64,000 nucleotides of DNA from Torymus aiolomorphi (Eukaryota > Arthropoda > Insecta > Hymenoptera > Torymidae): contig CM070873.1 of NCBI GenBank assembly GCA_036365515.1, positions 214,567,376-214,631,375 of the forward strand, written 5' to 3'. Below, piece by piece: positions 22,401-34,978 of this stretch (its first letter is position 1; every line of letters starts with the position of its first letter). The notes below the pieces were generated by a model, which was not told the DNA's origin, ran no database searches, and saw only the letters and a list, made by a program, of their open reading frames with translations. A program made the translations under genes and the position numbers.

Positions 22401-24637
22401 TATGAGGTAAATAATTTATTGGGGAAACTGATTATTATTAGACATAATGATGATGATGATGATGATATAATTTAAGTTATGAGCTTTTCTCTAATTTGAT
22501 CAGGCGTAATTGAAAGAAAAAGAGACATAATGAGGAGTCAGTTGAGAAATTCCGTATAATTATGGGGCTCGGTGTAATGGGAGAAGTTTGATGTGGCAAG
22601 TTATTAGAAATTTCGTCGGACTCCCGCTTGCATCAGGCGCAGGAGCATTTTCGGGCGGCGCGGGCACGTGCGAGGCTCACGCGGCTCCGACGGCATCACG
22701 CTCGCAGTGGCGCGTATACGCGTGGCGGGCGAAGCGCCTCGGCCATAATGGATCGCGCGCCACCTGTTACCAACTTGAAGGCCGGGGAACGTATTAGCTG
22801 CTGAAATCTCGCGCGCTCATATTTTATCCAAAATATAGCTCCTAATCGCGCCGTTGAATAATACAGAGTAATCGTGGTTAATCTCTCGGCTCGGCAGGGC
22901 GGAGCAATTTCGAAAGAGAGGCGAAAGAACGGCCAGCCGGCCGCGGATTCCATTATTCAGCCGCGCGCGGTGCAATTTTTGCGAGCGAGCGCAAGAGTGG
23001 AAAAGCCGACTGTTGGCCTGTAACCAGCTTATACGCGGCTGCCGGATATATGAAGCTTTTAGCTCGCGTTAATGCCGCTCCCGCAGAGAACATGTTCGCC
23101 GCGTTAATCGCCTAATGAGGATTTCGCCCTCTCTAGCTCTGCCCGAGTGCGAAAGCGCCCGCCGGCCCATTTAATTATCATCGATGAATAATTATCGCCC
23201 TCGACTTTTAGCGATAAATTTAACAGCGAGCGACGTTTTAAAAACTTTTCCTTTCCAAACGATTCCATTCTCTCAGAGTCCAGATTCCGCTTTCCTATTA
23301 ATGCAAATCTCCAATTATACACGTTACGTTTCATGCATAGTTTATACACATATGTATACTTTATACGCCCCGTGAACCGTATAGTTTATCTTTGCAAACC
23401 GCAAATAATCTATTTGCTTTGAAGTGCTATTTTACTAGCTTTTTCTCATTTTCACTAATTGAGTGACAAATTACTACCTATTGCTCATTTACACACTGAA
23501 TAAATTGTTTCAGTATAATCTAATTTAAAGCAAATACTACCAATATCATTAGAAAGTTTTTTCCTGATGGACTTAAAACAAATTTCCTTTCTTTCGAAAT
23601 ATCATTTCCAGTATTTTGAAAAATATTGCAAAAAGCGGTGCAAAAAGTGCAATATTGCAAGATATCCGTTCACTAGCTTTCATCAGTTTATTGTCAAAGT
23701 AAAAGTCGTCCTTTTCATCAACTAATTTACTGTATAGATTACTGAAATATTAATAAATACTTGTGTTTCGTAAAAACTGGACATTTTCTTCAAAATGACA
23801 ATACAATTAGCGATGATATATATTGTGTTAAATCCGTCAGATCTCGAAAGTCATCGAGTTGGTCGCGGCAATTGGCCAGCCGAGAGGGCCGCTCCCGAGC
23901 TCCGGGCAGTCGATCTCCAATGGTCGAGCCCCTCGGTATTATCTTCGTACAGGCCCACTTAGTCGTGCGGTTGTCGCGGTCAGATTTTGCGACTGCATTT
24001 TCCGTACGAGCGCATAACCGAGAGGCGCATCGTCTGCGCGGGCAAAGTGGAGCGAGCGGAGCTCGGTCGTTAGCCGTGCCGCGGATATAAATAGGCTGGC
24101 TCCGGAAAATTCATTTATCACTTTTGCAAGTTGCCGATGGAATCTAAGAGAACTCTCCCAGCCCCTCTCTGTCTTCGCACAGTCCTGCAGAATCGAGAGG
24201 AGGTCGCCGGAGGGGATAATGCGAGACAAAGACGGCACGAGGGCCGCTGGGAGGTGGGAGGAAATTGCAGCTAGCGTTTTATACACGCGACCGAGTGACA
24301 GCCAGAAAAGAGTAGGGAGCGGGCGGCCAGCCGGGCGAGAGAAGGTGCAGCAGCAGCAGCTAGACGGTGACTTTTCACTTTTGATTTATCGCGCCAACTT
24401 TTATTTCACCCTCTCTCTCTCACTCTCCCTCTCTCTCCGCAGTTCCGTCTCTGTCTCACAGTTTTCGCTCCCGCGAATACTACGTACTACCACTAGCCGG
24501 CGAAGAGATATTAAAACCCGTTGTCCCGACCATTTAACTTTGCCGCGCTGATTGATGATTGGCTCCTGCCGCTCGACTTGCACTCGCGCCGATCAATCGC
24601 GCCTCGTATATTAGTGCTCTCTCTCTCTCTCTCTCTC

Positions 24638-24640
<3 letters not shown>
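19457..24640. other. Host-like DNA, no supported gene
   Basis: Alternating AT-rich and GC-rich sequence, with short simple repeats: CAA/CAG triplets near 21687-21712, CGG triplets near 21998-22018, GAT near 22447-22464, CT runs near 24412-24440. Several GC-rich open frames (for example 20181-20381, 21953-22267, 24219-24551) have no recognisable domains and overlap frames on the other strand, as expected from GC content alone. It could be intron or intergenic DNA of a large gene; no exon can be defended. Confidence 0.45.

Positions 24641-24694
<54 letters not shown>
24617..24694. repeat. (CT)n then (AT)n compound microsatellite
   Basis: CT at about 24617-24638 followed by AT at 24641-24694. 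The AT run abuts the 24696-26024 element, which appears to have entered at a TA inside it. Confidence 0.9.
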
Positions 24695-24695
<1 letters not shown>

Positions 24696-24698
<3 letters not shown>

Positions 24699-26024
24699 CG
24701 TGTCTCATTTTAATCTATGCAGCCAAATATCTCCGAATGCAGGCCAGATACAGAAAAATGGTTCAGATAAAAATTGTTCGTGACGATGGGGGTCAACTTT
24801 TGGTCACCTTCAATTTGACCGTGAGATCATTTTTCAAGGTCATTTCAAGGTTAAGATCATTTTTTCAAATTAGAACCCCTATTTCTGACGTCGGAATCGG
24901 TTAGAGCGGGAAATTTTACGTCCAAAACCGTTCTTTAAACATTTTTTTGTGACCTCCACAAGGTTATATCAAGGTCAAATGCTTAAAAATTGGTCAGAAC
25001 GCGAAATTTCATAGTTATCTCAAGCAGAACAAGCCTTGATAAACCCAACCAATCAAAGAATATCTTCTTTGTAGATACAGCTCAGCATGCCGCCTAGCTG
25101 ATGCACGATAATTTGCCATTACATTGCTCTAAAACCATTATCATGTCAACTATTTGATCAGCTGGATAATTCACAGATACAATAAAAAAGAGATCTGTAC
25201 CCAACACCAAATCCATCAACTCTTATGAATTTTGATGTGCTAAAACCGAATCTGGGGCCAGAATTATGCCATCACCTTCCATTTTTTATTAAAACTCAAG
25301 AAATCACCCTCCCACTTACGAAAATTCATGATTTTATGGGAATAAGCGTTACGTAAAAAAAATATAAAGTAAAAGAAATTTGTATCTTTATCACAGGAAT
25401 ACGATGTCAAAAGTTTAAAATCTAATAATTGATAACAAGATTAACTAAGTAAGAGGTTAAAATACAAGTGTTAACTATTACATTGTTGAAAATAAGCAAG
25501 AATTGAATTTTCAACAATTTGTATTGAATTTGTAACTTAAATTAAATTTCCAAGACACGAAGGTTTATTTGTTCTCAATATTTTCAAAATTAAATCTTTT
25601 TCAATTGTCTCGTCTATAAGTAAAGTTAAAATCATATTCACAATTGGCGACCACAAAAATTTCTTAATTGGTTGGGTTTATCAAGGCTTGTTCTGCTTGA
25701 GACAACTATGAAATTTCGCGTTCTGACCAATTTTTAAGCATTTGACCTTGATATAACCTTGTGGAGGTCACAAAAAAATGTTTAAAGAACGGTTTTGGAC
25801 GTAAAATTTCCCGCTCTATCCGATTCCGACGTCAGAAATAGGGGTTCTAATTTGAAAAAATGATCTTAACCTTGAAGTGACCTTGAAAAATGATCTCAAG
25901 GTCAAATTGAAGGTAACCAAAAGTTGACCCCCATTGTCACGAACAATTTTCACCTGAACCATTTTTCTGTATCTGGCCTGCATTCGGAGATATTTGGCTG
26001 CATAGATTAAAATGAGACATCGTG
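24696..26024. mobile_element. 1.3-kb element with ~360-bp inverted repeats, TA-flanked
   Basis: Left end CACCGTGTCTCATTTTAATC; right end is the inverted complement of CACGATGTCTCATTTTAATC. The arms match over about 360 bp (24696-25060 and 25662-26024). TA repeats lie directly outside both ends, so a TA target duplication is plausible but cannot be separated from the microsatellite. No open frame of note in the 600-bp centre. TA targeting suggests a Tc1/mariner-type non-autonomous element. Confidence 0.8.
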
Positions 26025-26033
26025 TATATATAT

Positions 26034-26556
26034 GAGGCGTTTCACGTCAACTGTCCCAGCACGCGGCGCGCGAGCCCCAAATCGTGCTATTTCTAACTCA
26101 CGTTTATAATACTAAAATGTACTTAAAAAAATTCTTTGATAAGCATTTTCGACGTATTTTTTCCTCAGCTTTCCAGTGACGTAAACAGTTTTTCCAAGAT
26201 TTTCCATTTTCACCTTCAAAAAGTACAAAACATGTTATATCTCAAAAAGTGTACTTTTAATATTTTTTTGACCCTCTAGATCGAAAACTGAGCATTTTTT
26301 ACGTAGGAAAGGATATTTTCCAAAGAGTGCCCGAGATGTTTTGTGCGAGAAATAGAATGCGAAAGAGTTTTTGAAGATGAAAATGGAAAATTTTGAAAAA
26401 ACTACCTACATCATTGGAAAGCTGAGGAAAAAATACGTAGAAAACGCTTATCAAACAATTTTTTAAAGTACTTTTTAGTATCATAAACATGAGTTAGAAA
26501 TAGCAGGATTTGGGGCTCGCGCGCCGCGCGCTGGGACAGTTGACATGAAACGCCTC
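26034..26556. mobile_element. 523-bp non-autonomous relative of the 8096-12149 transposon
   Basis: Starts GAGGCGTTTCACGTC and ends with the matching inverted complement GAAACGCCTC, flanked by ATAT on both sides (26030-26033 and 26557-26560). The tip and following motifs (CTGTCCCAGC, GCTATTTC, CAGCTTTCCA, TCGAAA.CTGAGCATTTTTTACG) match the long arms of 8096-12149. It consists almost only of the two arms, so it is an internally deleted form that needs that family's transposase. Confidence 0.88.
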
Positions 26557-27335
26557 ATATGCGTCTCGGGAGAAGTAGAAATATCAGTTTCCATCCACTC
26601 GGCCGGACGCCCAGCGCATTTTTGGATTTGATTAGCGTCGGCGAACCCGGGGACGCCGCCCCTGCTCCGACCCCCCGAGCCGGCACAATCGTCTTGTCCG
26701 CGCGGCGATGATTTACCGGGCTTGTTTGCCGTACTGGGAAGTACCTCGTTCATCGTCGCTCCGCTACAAATTTCATCTTCTAATCGGAAAGCTGTATTTT
26801 CTTCGGCAGCGAAGAGGAGGCGGAGGCGACGGCGGTGGCTTGTCTTTCTGCAAGATTGGATTACTTTTTCGCTAGTGTCGCGTCACATGAGCGTTATCGT
26901 GACAAATGAAATTTTCAAACTTTATGGAGATGCCAGAGACAGGCATTACATATCCTGAGCTATTTTTTATTGAATGAAAAGATGCCATTCTTTTTAAACG
27001 AAATTCATTGTAATTATAATAATATCTTCTAAGAAGTTTTGGTAAATTATTTTTTTAAGTAATTTTCTTGAAACGCTGTGGAAAGTATTCGAATTGGAGT
27101 ATAACTGGGAAAATTAATTAGCTACAAAACAAATGCATTTCAAGACAGACACAGAGAGAACAGGGCTCGGTGGAAGCAACGCTTCCTGCAGCAACTTGTT
27201 GATAAATTGATGAAGACAAAAGTAGGTGACACAGGGGTTCTCGGCCAGCCGTGACAGAGAGGGCAAGGTGAGGAGGAGGAGGACAAGGGAGAACTCCCAA
27301 ACAAATTTGCAGGGCCTTGCAAATCTGATTAAGGT
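26557..27335. other. Host-like GC-rich DNA, no supported gene
   Basis: Resumes the composition seen before 24640. A short CGG/AGG-rich patch lies near 26810-26840 and a GAGGAGG patch near 27270. Open frames here lack recognisable content. Confidence 0.4.
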
Positions 27336-29106
27336 AAAAGTACCCATTATGAAACATCGCTCAAATCGTGACCCCTTTATGGAACAGTAATTATGTAATA
27401 TGCAAAGAGATTCACAGTTCTACATGATAATTATAATTTTAAAAAAATATATGACTGTGTGTATTCTGAGATCGACCCAAATCTGTCGCAGTTGAAGTCA
27501 ATGGTGCTGGTTTCATACGTTTTATTTTATTAACTGTAACTATGCACTCCAACACTTTTCAAATATCAATCTTTTTATAATATGCAGTTTTTTACTCATA
27601 GATTAAAGTTTTACAGTAGTTTTTCTGCAAGAATAAAGATTTTCAATAAATATTTTAGTGTTTCATAATTGCCGCATACAAACGAGCGTAGTCCGAGTTT
27701 ATGGAACAGCCAAAGGTGGCGTTCCAAGTTCGGGGACCTCTGTCTCTAAGCATGTCCCCTTTATGGAGCGCGTTTTCACTCAACAGTTTTAAAGTTATTT
27801 ATTATTTAACATTATCTTGAGACGTGCGTGAACAATCATTTGAGTTTCCTGCATCATTTTACTAATAAGTAAGTATATATTTGTTTGTGAAATTCTGATT
27901 GTGAAACATAAATAACAAACCTAACCTATAAATTTGATAAAAAATCAGTTTGTAAGTTACATTCCTTTAGAAATTTGTTTTTTATTTTTTACAGATTTTA
28001 TGAAACTCAAGAAAAATGACAGCGAAGAAAAAAAATAAAGGCACAACATAAGACAAATAAAATGAGACTACGGAAGATATGAAAGAGATGTTAAAAAAGA
28101 ATGCTTAGCACAACAAAGTTATTCGCAAGAAAGTTCAACCAGACAAAACGAAACTAAAAATCAAAAGGAGACTGTATTCTGCATTACAATTGCAAAAAAG
28201 CTTTTAATGCAGTTAATGCTGCACTGCAAATTACAGCTAAATTGAATGTCCCAGCCACATCTCTCCACAGAGCTGTAAAGATCCACAAGAATCTCCTTCA
28301 AGACCTGGCTCGTCTAAAGTTTTAAAACCTCATATAGAAAAGTAGTATAGAACTAAGCAACAGTGTAAATAAGGATAATTGCATATTAAATGAATTCATT
28401 GGCACGTAGCTTCCTCAAACTTAATTTACTGATTCCTTTAATTAATTTTTAATTCCAATATTTAAAATTTAATACTTCAGAAAGACAGAAATAACAAAAC
28501 TCCAACATAATTTATTCAAATTTTTATAGATTATACATTTCCACAAAATTTCACATACATAAAATATACATCACAATTGCCTGTAAATTTGCAACTGATA
28601 TTTAGAGCTCTATGTATTTGAATGTAATTTATAGCATTCGAAACATAATTAAATTACCTATATTTTCTAAAAAAAAATTAATTTTCTAGCTATCACGGTT
28701 CTTTTGTTATTAACAGAAATGTAAAAATTTAAAAATTAAAAAAAAATGTGTTTTGGATGTTCAACTATTACCAAAGAAGATAGACCTTAATAGAAGCGCA
28801 AAGTCCCATGACAAACTGAGGCACCCCAAGCCTTAGTTAATACCCCAACGGGCAGGCAGCGCGTCGATCTTTTTTCTCACTAGTCACTAGAACGTAGAAC
28901 CGCATCGGACCGTCGGTAAATAGTAACAAAGGTGTTGGTAATTTACCAGCGGTGAGAGCACATTGTATGTTATAGTTAAAATGTCATCGAAAGTCCGTAA
29001 TACCATCCACCCTCAATTCATTAAAACAATCTTAAACCAAATTCTAATCACAACCAAAACCCTAAACCCAAATGGGGGAACAACTTAAATATAATCTATG
29101 TGCATA

Positions 29107-29190
29107 CTATCTCAACCGAAGCGTTAGCGTAGTGGTTACAACGTTTGATTTTGATGCTGCGGTCCTTGGTTCGATTCTCTTTTGTCCCAT
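29107..29190 (+). other. tRNA-like segment inside the left terminal repeat of the P-like element
   Basis: Contains TAGCGTAGTGGTTA (29125-29138), fitting an internal A box, and GGTTCGATTC (29168-29177), fitting a B box, spaced as in a tRNA. The expected anticodon stem does not pair well, so it is a derived sequence and not a working tRNA. The same segment is present inverted in the right arm (about 38964-39047), so it was part of the repeat before or when the arms formed. Confidence 0.6.
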
Positions 29191-30695
29191 TTAATTTTTT
29201 TTTTATTTTTACTTAACATATTCTTTATTTTAAACACATGTATTTAAATGCGTTGATTCAATAAATTATTATTTCTGATACATGCAATAAATATTTTAGT
29301 ATTTTTCTATTTTAATATTTAAAAACTTCCCTTACCTTTCTTTTCTAATATTAAAAAACAATTTAATTTCGAGATAAAATATAAGCAAATATTAGTTATA
29401 AAATTATATTTATAAAATTATATAAAGTTTATTGGAATGATTGAAAAATAATTATTCTTACATTGTTAATATGTGTCATTTTGATTTTATTAATGAGAAA
29501 TTTTAGTTGTATAAATATAGATTATGGAATGAAAATAAAATTTTTTATTTGAAAATATTGCCTAAAGTATAATCAAATAAAGATTATCTATATTTCTTGT
29601 AATTGTAGAGAACAACATTTTAATATAAGTTTTAAATTGTCATCTATATAGTATTAAAGAGCGGGAAAGCGCGAACCCATGTTCGCGCGTAAATGTTTTT
29701 CTATAGTATATTTTTCAACCGCCACTCTCTGTTCATTTGTCAACATTGTATACACAAGACCAGAAAGCGCGATTGCGCGGTAAAAACATTAGTTCGCCTG
29801 TGATATTGCGGTTAACAGGTGCATTTTATTCTTCTTGCTTAGAAAAGGAAGTGCATGAATACTAATTTTAATATTAAATCATTGTAGTGAGTTTATTTAA
29901 TATTTAACGGGTATTTAAATGTTAATAATTAGATCGGGAGTGTTTATTTTCTATTTATTTATTTTTGTTTTCTTTCGAAGATGTAGTTAATAATTTTGCG
30001 CGAATTAGTTCTTAAGAGTGATTTATTAGTGTGATCTAAGCGGTATTGAAGATGCCAGCAAAAAACTTTTGTGTTTTTAAAAACTGTGGAAGCTCAAAGG
30101 CTCAATGCCCGTCCTTATCTTTTCATCGTTTTCCAGTAAAACATGCAGATAAGTATGTGATTCAGAACTCTTTTATGGCTCTTGCTATTTAATTATCAGA
30201 TGTAAAGTAAATTATTTCAGTGTATAAATTCGAAAACACCTGATTGTGATGTTCGTTTCGTTTTGATGCTAGACAGAGAAATTATATCGTACAGTATACA
30301 TAGATGTACTTAGTGTACCAAAATGTTATAGTCAAATAGCAGAGGCGTCCTTTTATCTTAAAACTTTTTAAGTATAAATAAATTATTAAAAATTGATCAT
30401 TTTCAAAATATAGTAATTGTCAATATATAAATGGTATATTGAAATGAATTGAAATTATTTATAAATTTCTTATTGGTTTCAAAGTAACAACTCTTTAAAT
30501 GGTTTTCCGGCAACTTGAATATAAATAAGTACTACAGGTTTGTAAATAAACTTAATAGCATCTTTCATTGGTAAAAAGAAAATAAATTGCATGTTGCATT
30601 TTGCTGAATTTTTGAGTGTAATTTTTGCGGCAATGGCTTATCCCTTTACATTAATATCCTTTAATATTGCTGTATATCGTCGCTTCCCGGTTAAA

Positions 30696-30880
30696 AGGCG
30701 TTATTTAAAAATCGGCCTGAAAAAGGCGTTATTTGGAAATCGACCTGAAGAAGGCGTTATCTTGTAATCAATCTGAAAAAGGCGTTATCTAGAAATCGTC
30801 CTGAAAAAGACGTTATCTAGAAATCGGCCTGAAAAAGGCGTTATCTCGGAATGAACCTGAAGAAGGCGTTATCTCGCGCA
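30696..30880 (+). repeat. Seven 28-bp subterminal repeats, left arm
   Basis: Units of the form AAGGCGTTATCTNGAAATCG followed by NCCTGAAA. The same array is present inverted at about 32948-33126. Arrays of this type at transposon ends often bind transposase; here that is inference. Confidence 0.8.
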
Positions 30881-31066
30881 TAAATTTTTTTTACTCTAAT
30901 TTAAGTTGGCAACACTGTCAACATTTTCTTTATTTCATTTCAGAAATATGTTATATGATAATAGTGTACAATTTTTTAAGTTAACTATACAAATGCAGGG
31001 CGATAGTAAAATTAATATTTGTTTTTTTTTATTAACGATTTTTTTATACAATACTATATTGATTTT

Positions 31067-31196
<130 letters not shown>

Positions 31197-33275
31197 TATA
31201 TGTATATATATGAGTAAATCTACAAAAAAGTAGCTCTTGTTTTTAAGGCAAAAAAGATAATTAAACTAGATAGCGAGAGCTTTTATTTACTTCTTTGTAA
31301 AAATAAAAAATGTTAATTTCTTGTAAAGTTATATGAGTTTGGAGATATCGCTTTTACCGCTTTTTAACATTTTTGGTGTATCTTAAACATATCTTCAAAC
31401 TCACGTAACTTTTAAAGGAATAATAAAAAGCAAATTAAAGATCTTGCTTTCTAGTTTAATTCGAGTTTAAATCTCTTTTTTTTATTTTTGTATTATTTTT
31501 CCTGCCGAATTTGCTAGCATTTGAAAAAGGGTAATTTTTAGCATTTGCTTCTGGAATTAAGAAAAAAACCTTTTCTTATTCCCAACTTTATTAATATAAT
31601 TATTCCAATAAACAAAGTGTAAAGAAATATATACCCCACGGCGTGCGGAAAGTTCGTTTTTTCACCATACCCTGGCTGAAAGTACCACTTTCGCTCCCGG
31701 CTCCGAAACGCGAATGTGGTATTTTCGGCTCGGGTATGATGAAAAATCGTATACACAACATGGGGGTAAAGAGGGCCACCCCAGAGCACGTGTTTGCCAC
31801 CCTCGCCTTCGGCTCGCCTGGCAATTTACACCTGCTCTGGACTGGCCAACTCTTTACCTCCCTTGTTGTGTAATATACTATTCCGAACGCGTTGCCGTTC
31901 GGAAACGAACTTTTTAACACTCCGTGCGTAACGCTCCATTTCGTACACGCTCTAATAAAAAAGCATGGCCTTTTCCCCCCCCGCTTCGCTAGGGCGCAAA
32001 CGTCCACACGAGGATAAAATCATTTTTTCGCACTTGTATCGAAAATAATTATTTCAGAACTATAAGTGTGCAAAATCGAACTCTGCGCAGCTCGTTAGGA
32101 GAAATAGTATACGTCACACGTGCGCAATAGATCACCCACACTCGTCTCTTTTATATATCGCCCGTGCTGTGCTCGTGCGACAAACTCGACTCGTGCGGGA
32201 ATGACCTATTTTGCGCACTCGTTGCGTAATGTAATTCCATAACTTGTAAGGAAAAATAGTGTACGCTACGCGTGCATAAAGAAGGAAATTATGCACGCGC
32301 GAAGATTGACGCTCGATTGGCCTGGGTATGGTGAAAAATAATATACGCAACACAGGGATAAAGAGGGCCATCCAAAGCACATGTTTGCCAGCCTCGCCTT
32401 CGGCTCGTACGGTAATTTACACGTGCTTAAAAGTTACATGAGTTTGGAGATATTGCTTTTACCGCTTTTTAAAATTTTTGGTGTATCTTAAACATACCTT
32501 CAAACTCACGTAACTTTTAAGGGAAATGGTTAGCATTTGAAAAAGGGCAATTTTTTAGCATTTGTTTCTGGAATTAAGAAAAAATCTTTTCTTATTCCCA
32601 ATGTCAAGAAAAGGGATGTCGTTTTGGATTGTGCACGAGTACTTTCCGTTCGTTTATGGTATAAAGAAGTAGTAGAAAAAATCTGTTTGGGAGGTGTGTT
32701 TAAAAAAAATTATATAATATTGGTCATTACAAATATTTATTATATATTTATTATAAAATCAATATAGTATTGTATAAAAAAATCGTTAATCAAAAAAAAA
32801 AATATATTAATTTTACTATCGCCCCGCATTTGTATAGTTAACTTAAAAAATTGTACACTATTATCATATAACATATTTCTGAAATTAAATAAAGAAAATG
32901 TTGACAGTGTTGCCAACTTAAATTAGAGTAAAAAAAATTTACGCGCGAGATAACGCCTTCTTCAGGTTCATTCCGAGATAACGCCTTTTTCAGGCCGATT
33001 TCTAGATAATGTCTTTTTCAGGACGATTTCTAGATAACGCCTTTTTCAGATTGATTACGAGATAACGCCTTCTTCAGGTCGATTTCCAAATAACGCCTTT
33101 TTCAGGCCGATTTTTAAATAACGCCTTTTAACCGGGAAGCGACGATATAAGCTCTATTCGTTTTTTAATTAAGTAGTTTATTAACAAAATTTGTTGCATT
33201 CATATTCCTATAAACTCGTGGGCGGAGTTATGATCATTTTAAACAATTTTGTTTTATTATTTACTATTCTGATTT

Positions 33276-33397
33276 TTGCTTCCTCCTAGAGGAAGCTTTG
33301 TGATATTAATTTTTTGAGTTATTGTAAAAACATGTTATAAGTGTTATTGGAGGTGTTAGGAACCAAAATACATGATTTTCGAAAAATGTCTGTATGG

Positions 33398-33485
<88 letters not shown>

Positions 33486-34978
33486 CTGGATCTCAGCTTC
33501 TACTCGATCGATTTTAATCAGACAGGTCTCATTTCTTTTTTTTTTGTGTGATGGCGGGTCAAAAATCGGTTTTCAATTGGGCTGATTCGTTTTTGTTTTA
33601 TTTCGAATTTTCGATTTTCTCAAAATTTATTTTTGATTTTTTTTTAATGATCGGATTTAAATTTTTGAATCGGATGGGTAGCATTCGAAAGAGCGTAAAA
33701 AACCTATAATTTAAAAAAAAAAAGAATTCTCTAGCTATCACGGTTCTCTTGTTATTGATAAAAATGTGTTTTTTTTTTTAAAGCCTGTAACTCACAAACT
33801 AAACGGTCCATTTTTTTGAGAAAAATCACGATAATGGACAATATAAATAGCTATAATCTGTAAAATTTTGAATCCATTTCTTTGGTTATTTTTTGAGAAA
33901 AAAATTGAAAAATGAAAAAAAGCTTTCTCTATGCCCGACGTTTACGGAAGTAAAATTGACTTAATCGCTTCAAAGTTCCTTGTAGAGGTAGATTTTTTAT
34001 AGTTCTCGGTCGAGTTCTTTGGGCAAAATCATTGGTCAATAAATTTCAGAGATATTTGAGGTTAAAAACTTTTGACATATTTTGAAAATCGTAATTTCTC
34101 GAGAACGGCTCTATTTATCTGAATGGGGTGGGTGGCATTCGAAAGAGAATTAAAATACCTATATTTTCTAAAAAAAATTAATTTTCTATCTACCACGGTT
34201 CTTTAGTTATCATCAAAAACAAAAACGTGTTTTTTGTTTAACTCATAACTCCCTAATGACGTTATCATCATCATTATATTATAAAAGTATATAGTATTTG
34301 CGTCAAAATGTAATATGTTTGTTCAAGGTTGAATTCTTAAGTTAAAGTACTCAAAACTGATCTAAAAAAGTTGAGTAAAAAAATCACTTTTTAGGACCTT
34401 TTTAGGTAGGAAAACGCCAAAAATCATTCATGTGTTACAAAAATTAATTTAATCTCTAAATTCAAAAAGATTTATATTTTATTTAAAAAAACGCGCAGTG
34501 ATATCTACCGCTAGGCGGTGTGGAATGAGGAAACGTCATTGAGTAGGCATTCGATGATGTTTTTTTTTAATTTTTAAAAACCAACCAACAAAATGAATTA
34601 AAATGTTTAAAAATTATATCTATTATAATCTATTATAATTATGAATTATGCATTCTGAATGCATTATATTCTGCATTATTATAATTTATTTGTGAGTTAT
34701 GAACTTTTAAAAAAAAACATGTTTTTGTTAATAACAAAAGAACCGTGATAGCTATTTTTTTTATTATAAAATATAGATATTTTACTTCTATTTCAAATGA
34801 TAACTTTATTTATCAGCTCAAAATTTATATAAATTTGATCTAAATAAAAATGAATTTAATTATAATTATGCAATAAATTTTTTTTAAAAAATATAAAATT
34901 TGTTATTAAAAATTAATTAAAGGAATCAACAAATTAAGGTTGAGGAAGCTACGTGCCAATGAATTGGCAGCGGTTTTT
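33276..34978 (+). mobile_element. Hairpin-ended repeat, full-length copy (Helentron/HINE-like) in the P-like intron
   Basis: Starts TTGCTTCCTCCTAGAGGAAGC, a 5' hairpin followed by TTTGTGATA. It has a (TG)n tract at about 33399-33482 introduced by GTATGGATG. It ends GAGGAAGCTACGTGCCAATG then AATTGGCAGCGG, a 3' hairpin (GCCAAT/ATTGGC), followed by T residues. The interior holds TAGCTATCACGGTTCT modules in direct orientation (about 33728 and 34190) and inverted near 34738. No protein is encoded. Hairpin ends, central microsatellite and no visible target duplication are features of Helentron-derived HINE/DINE-1 elements. Confidence 0.75.
33399..33482. repeat. (TG)n microsatellite
   Basis: About 84 bp of pure TG within the hairpin-ended repeat, at the same internal place as the TG tracts of the other copies. 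Confidence 0.95.

Noticed and set aside
27114..27357. Three overlapping minus-strand frames near 27.1-27.4 kb
   Set aside because: Mutually overlapping, low-complexity Leu/Ser-rich products with no domain; no support for coding.
29107..29190. Working tRNA gene
   Set aside because: A and B boxes are present, but the anticodon stem does not pair and the segment lies inside a transposon arm; kept only as tRNA-like.
30696..30880. CRISPR-like array
   Set aside because: Seven 28-bp repeats are contiguous without unique spacers, mirrored at the other end of a transposon, in eukaryotic DNA.
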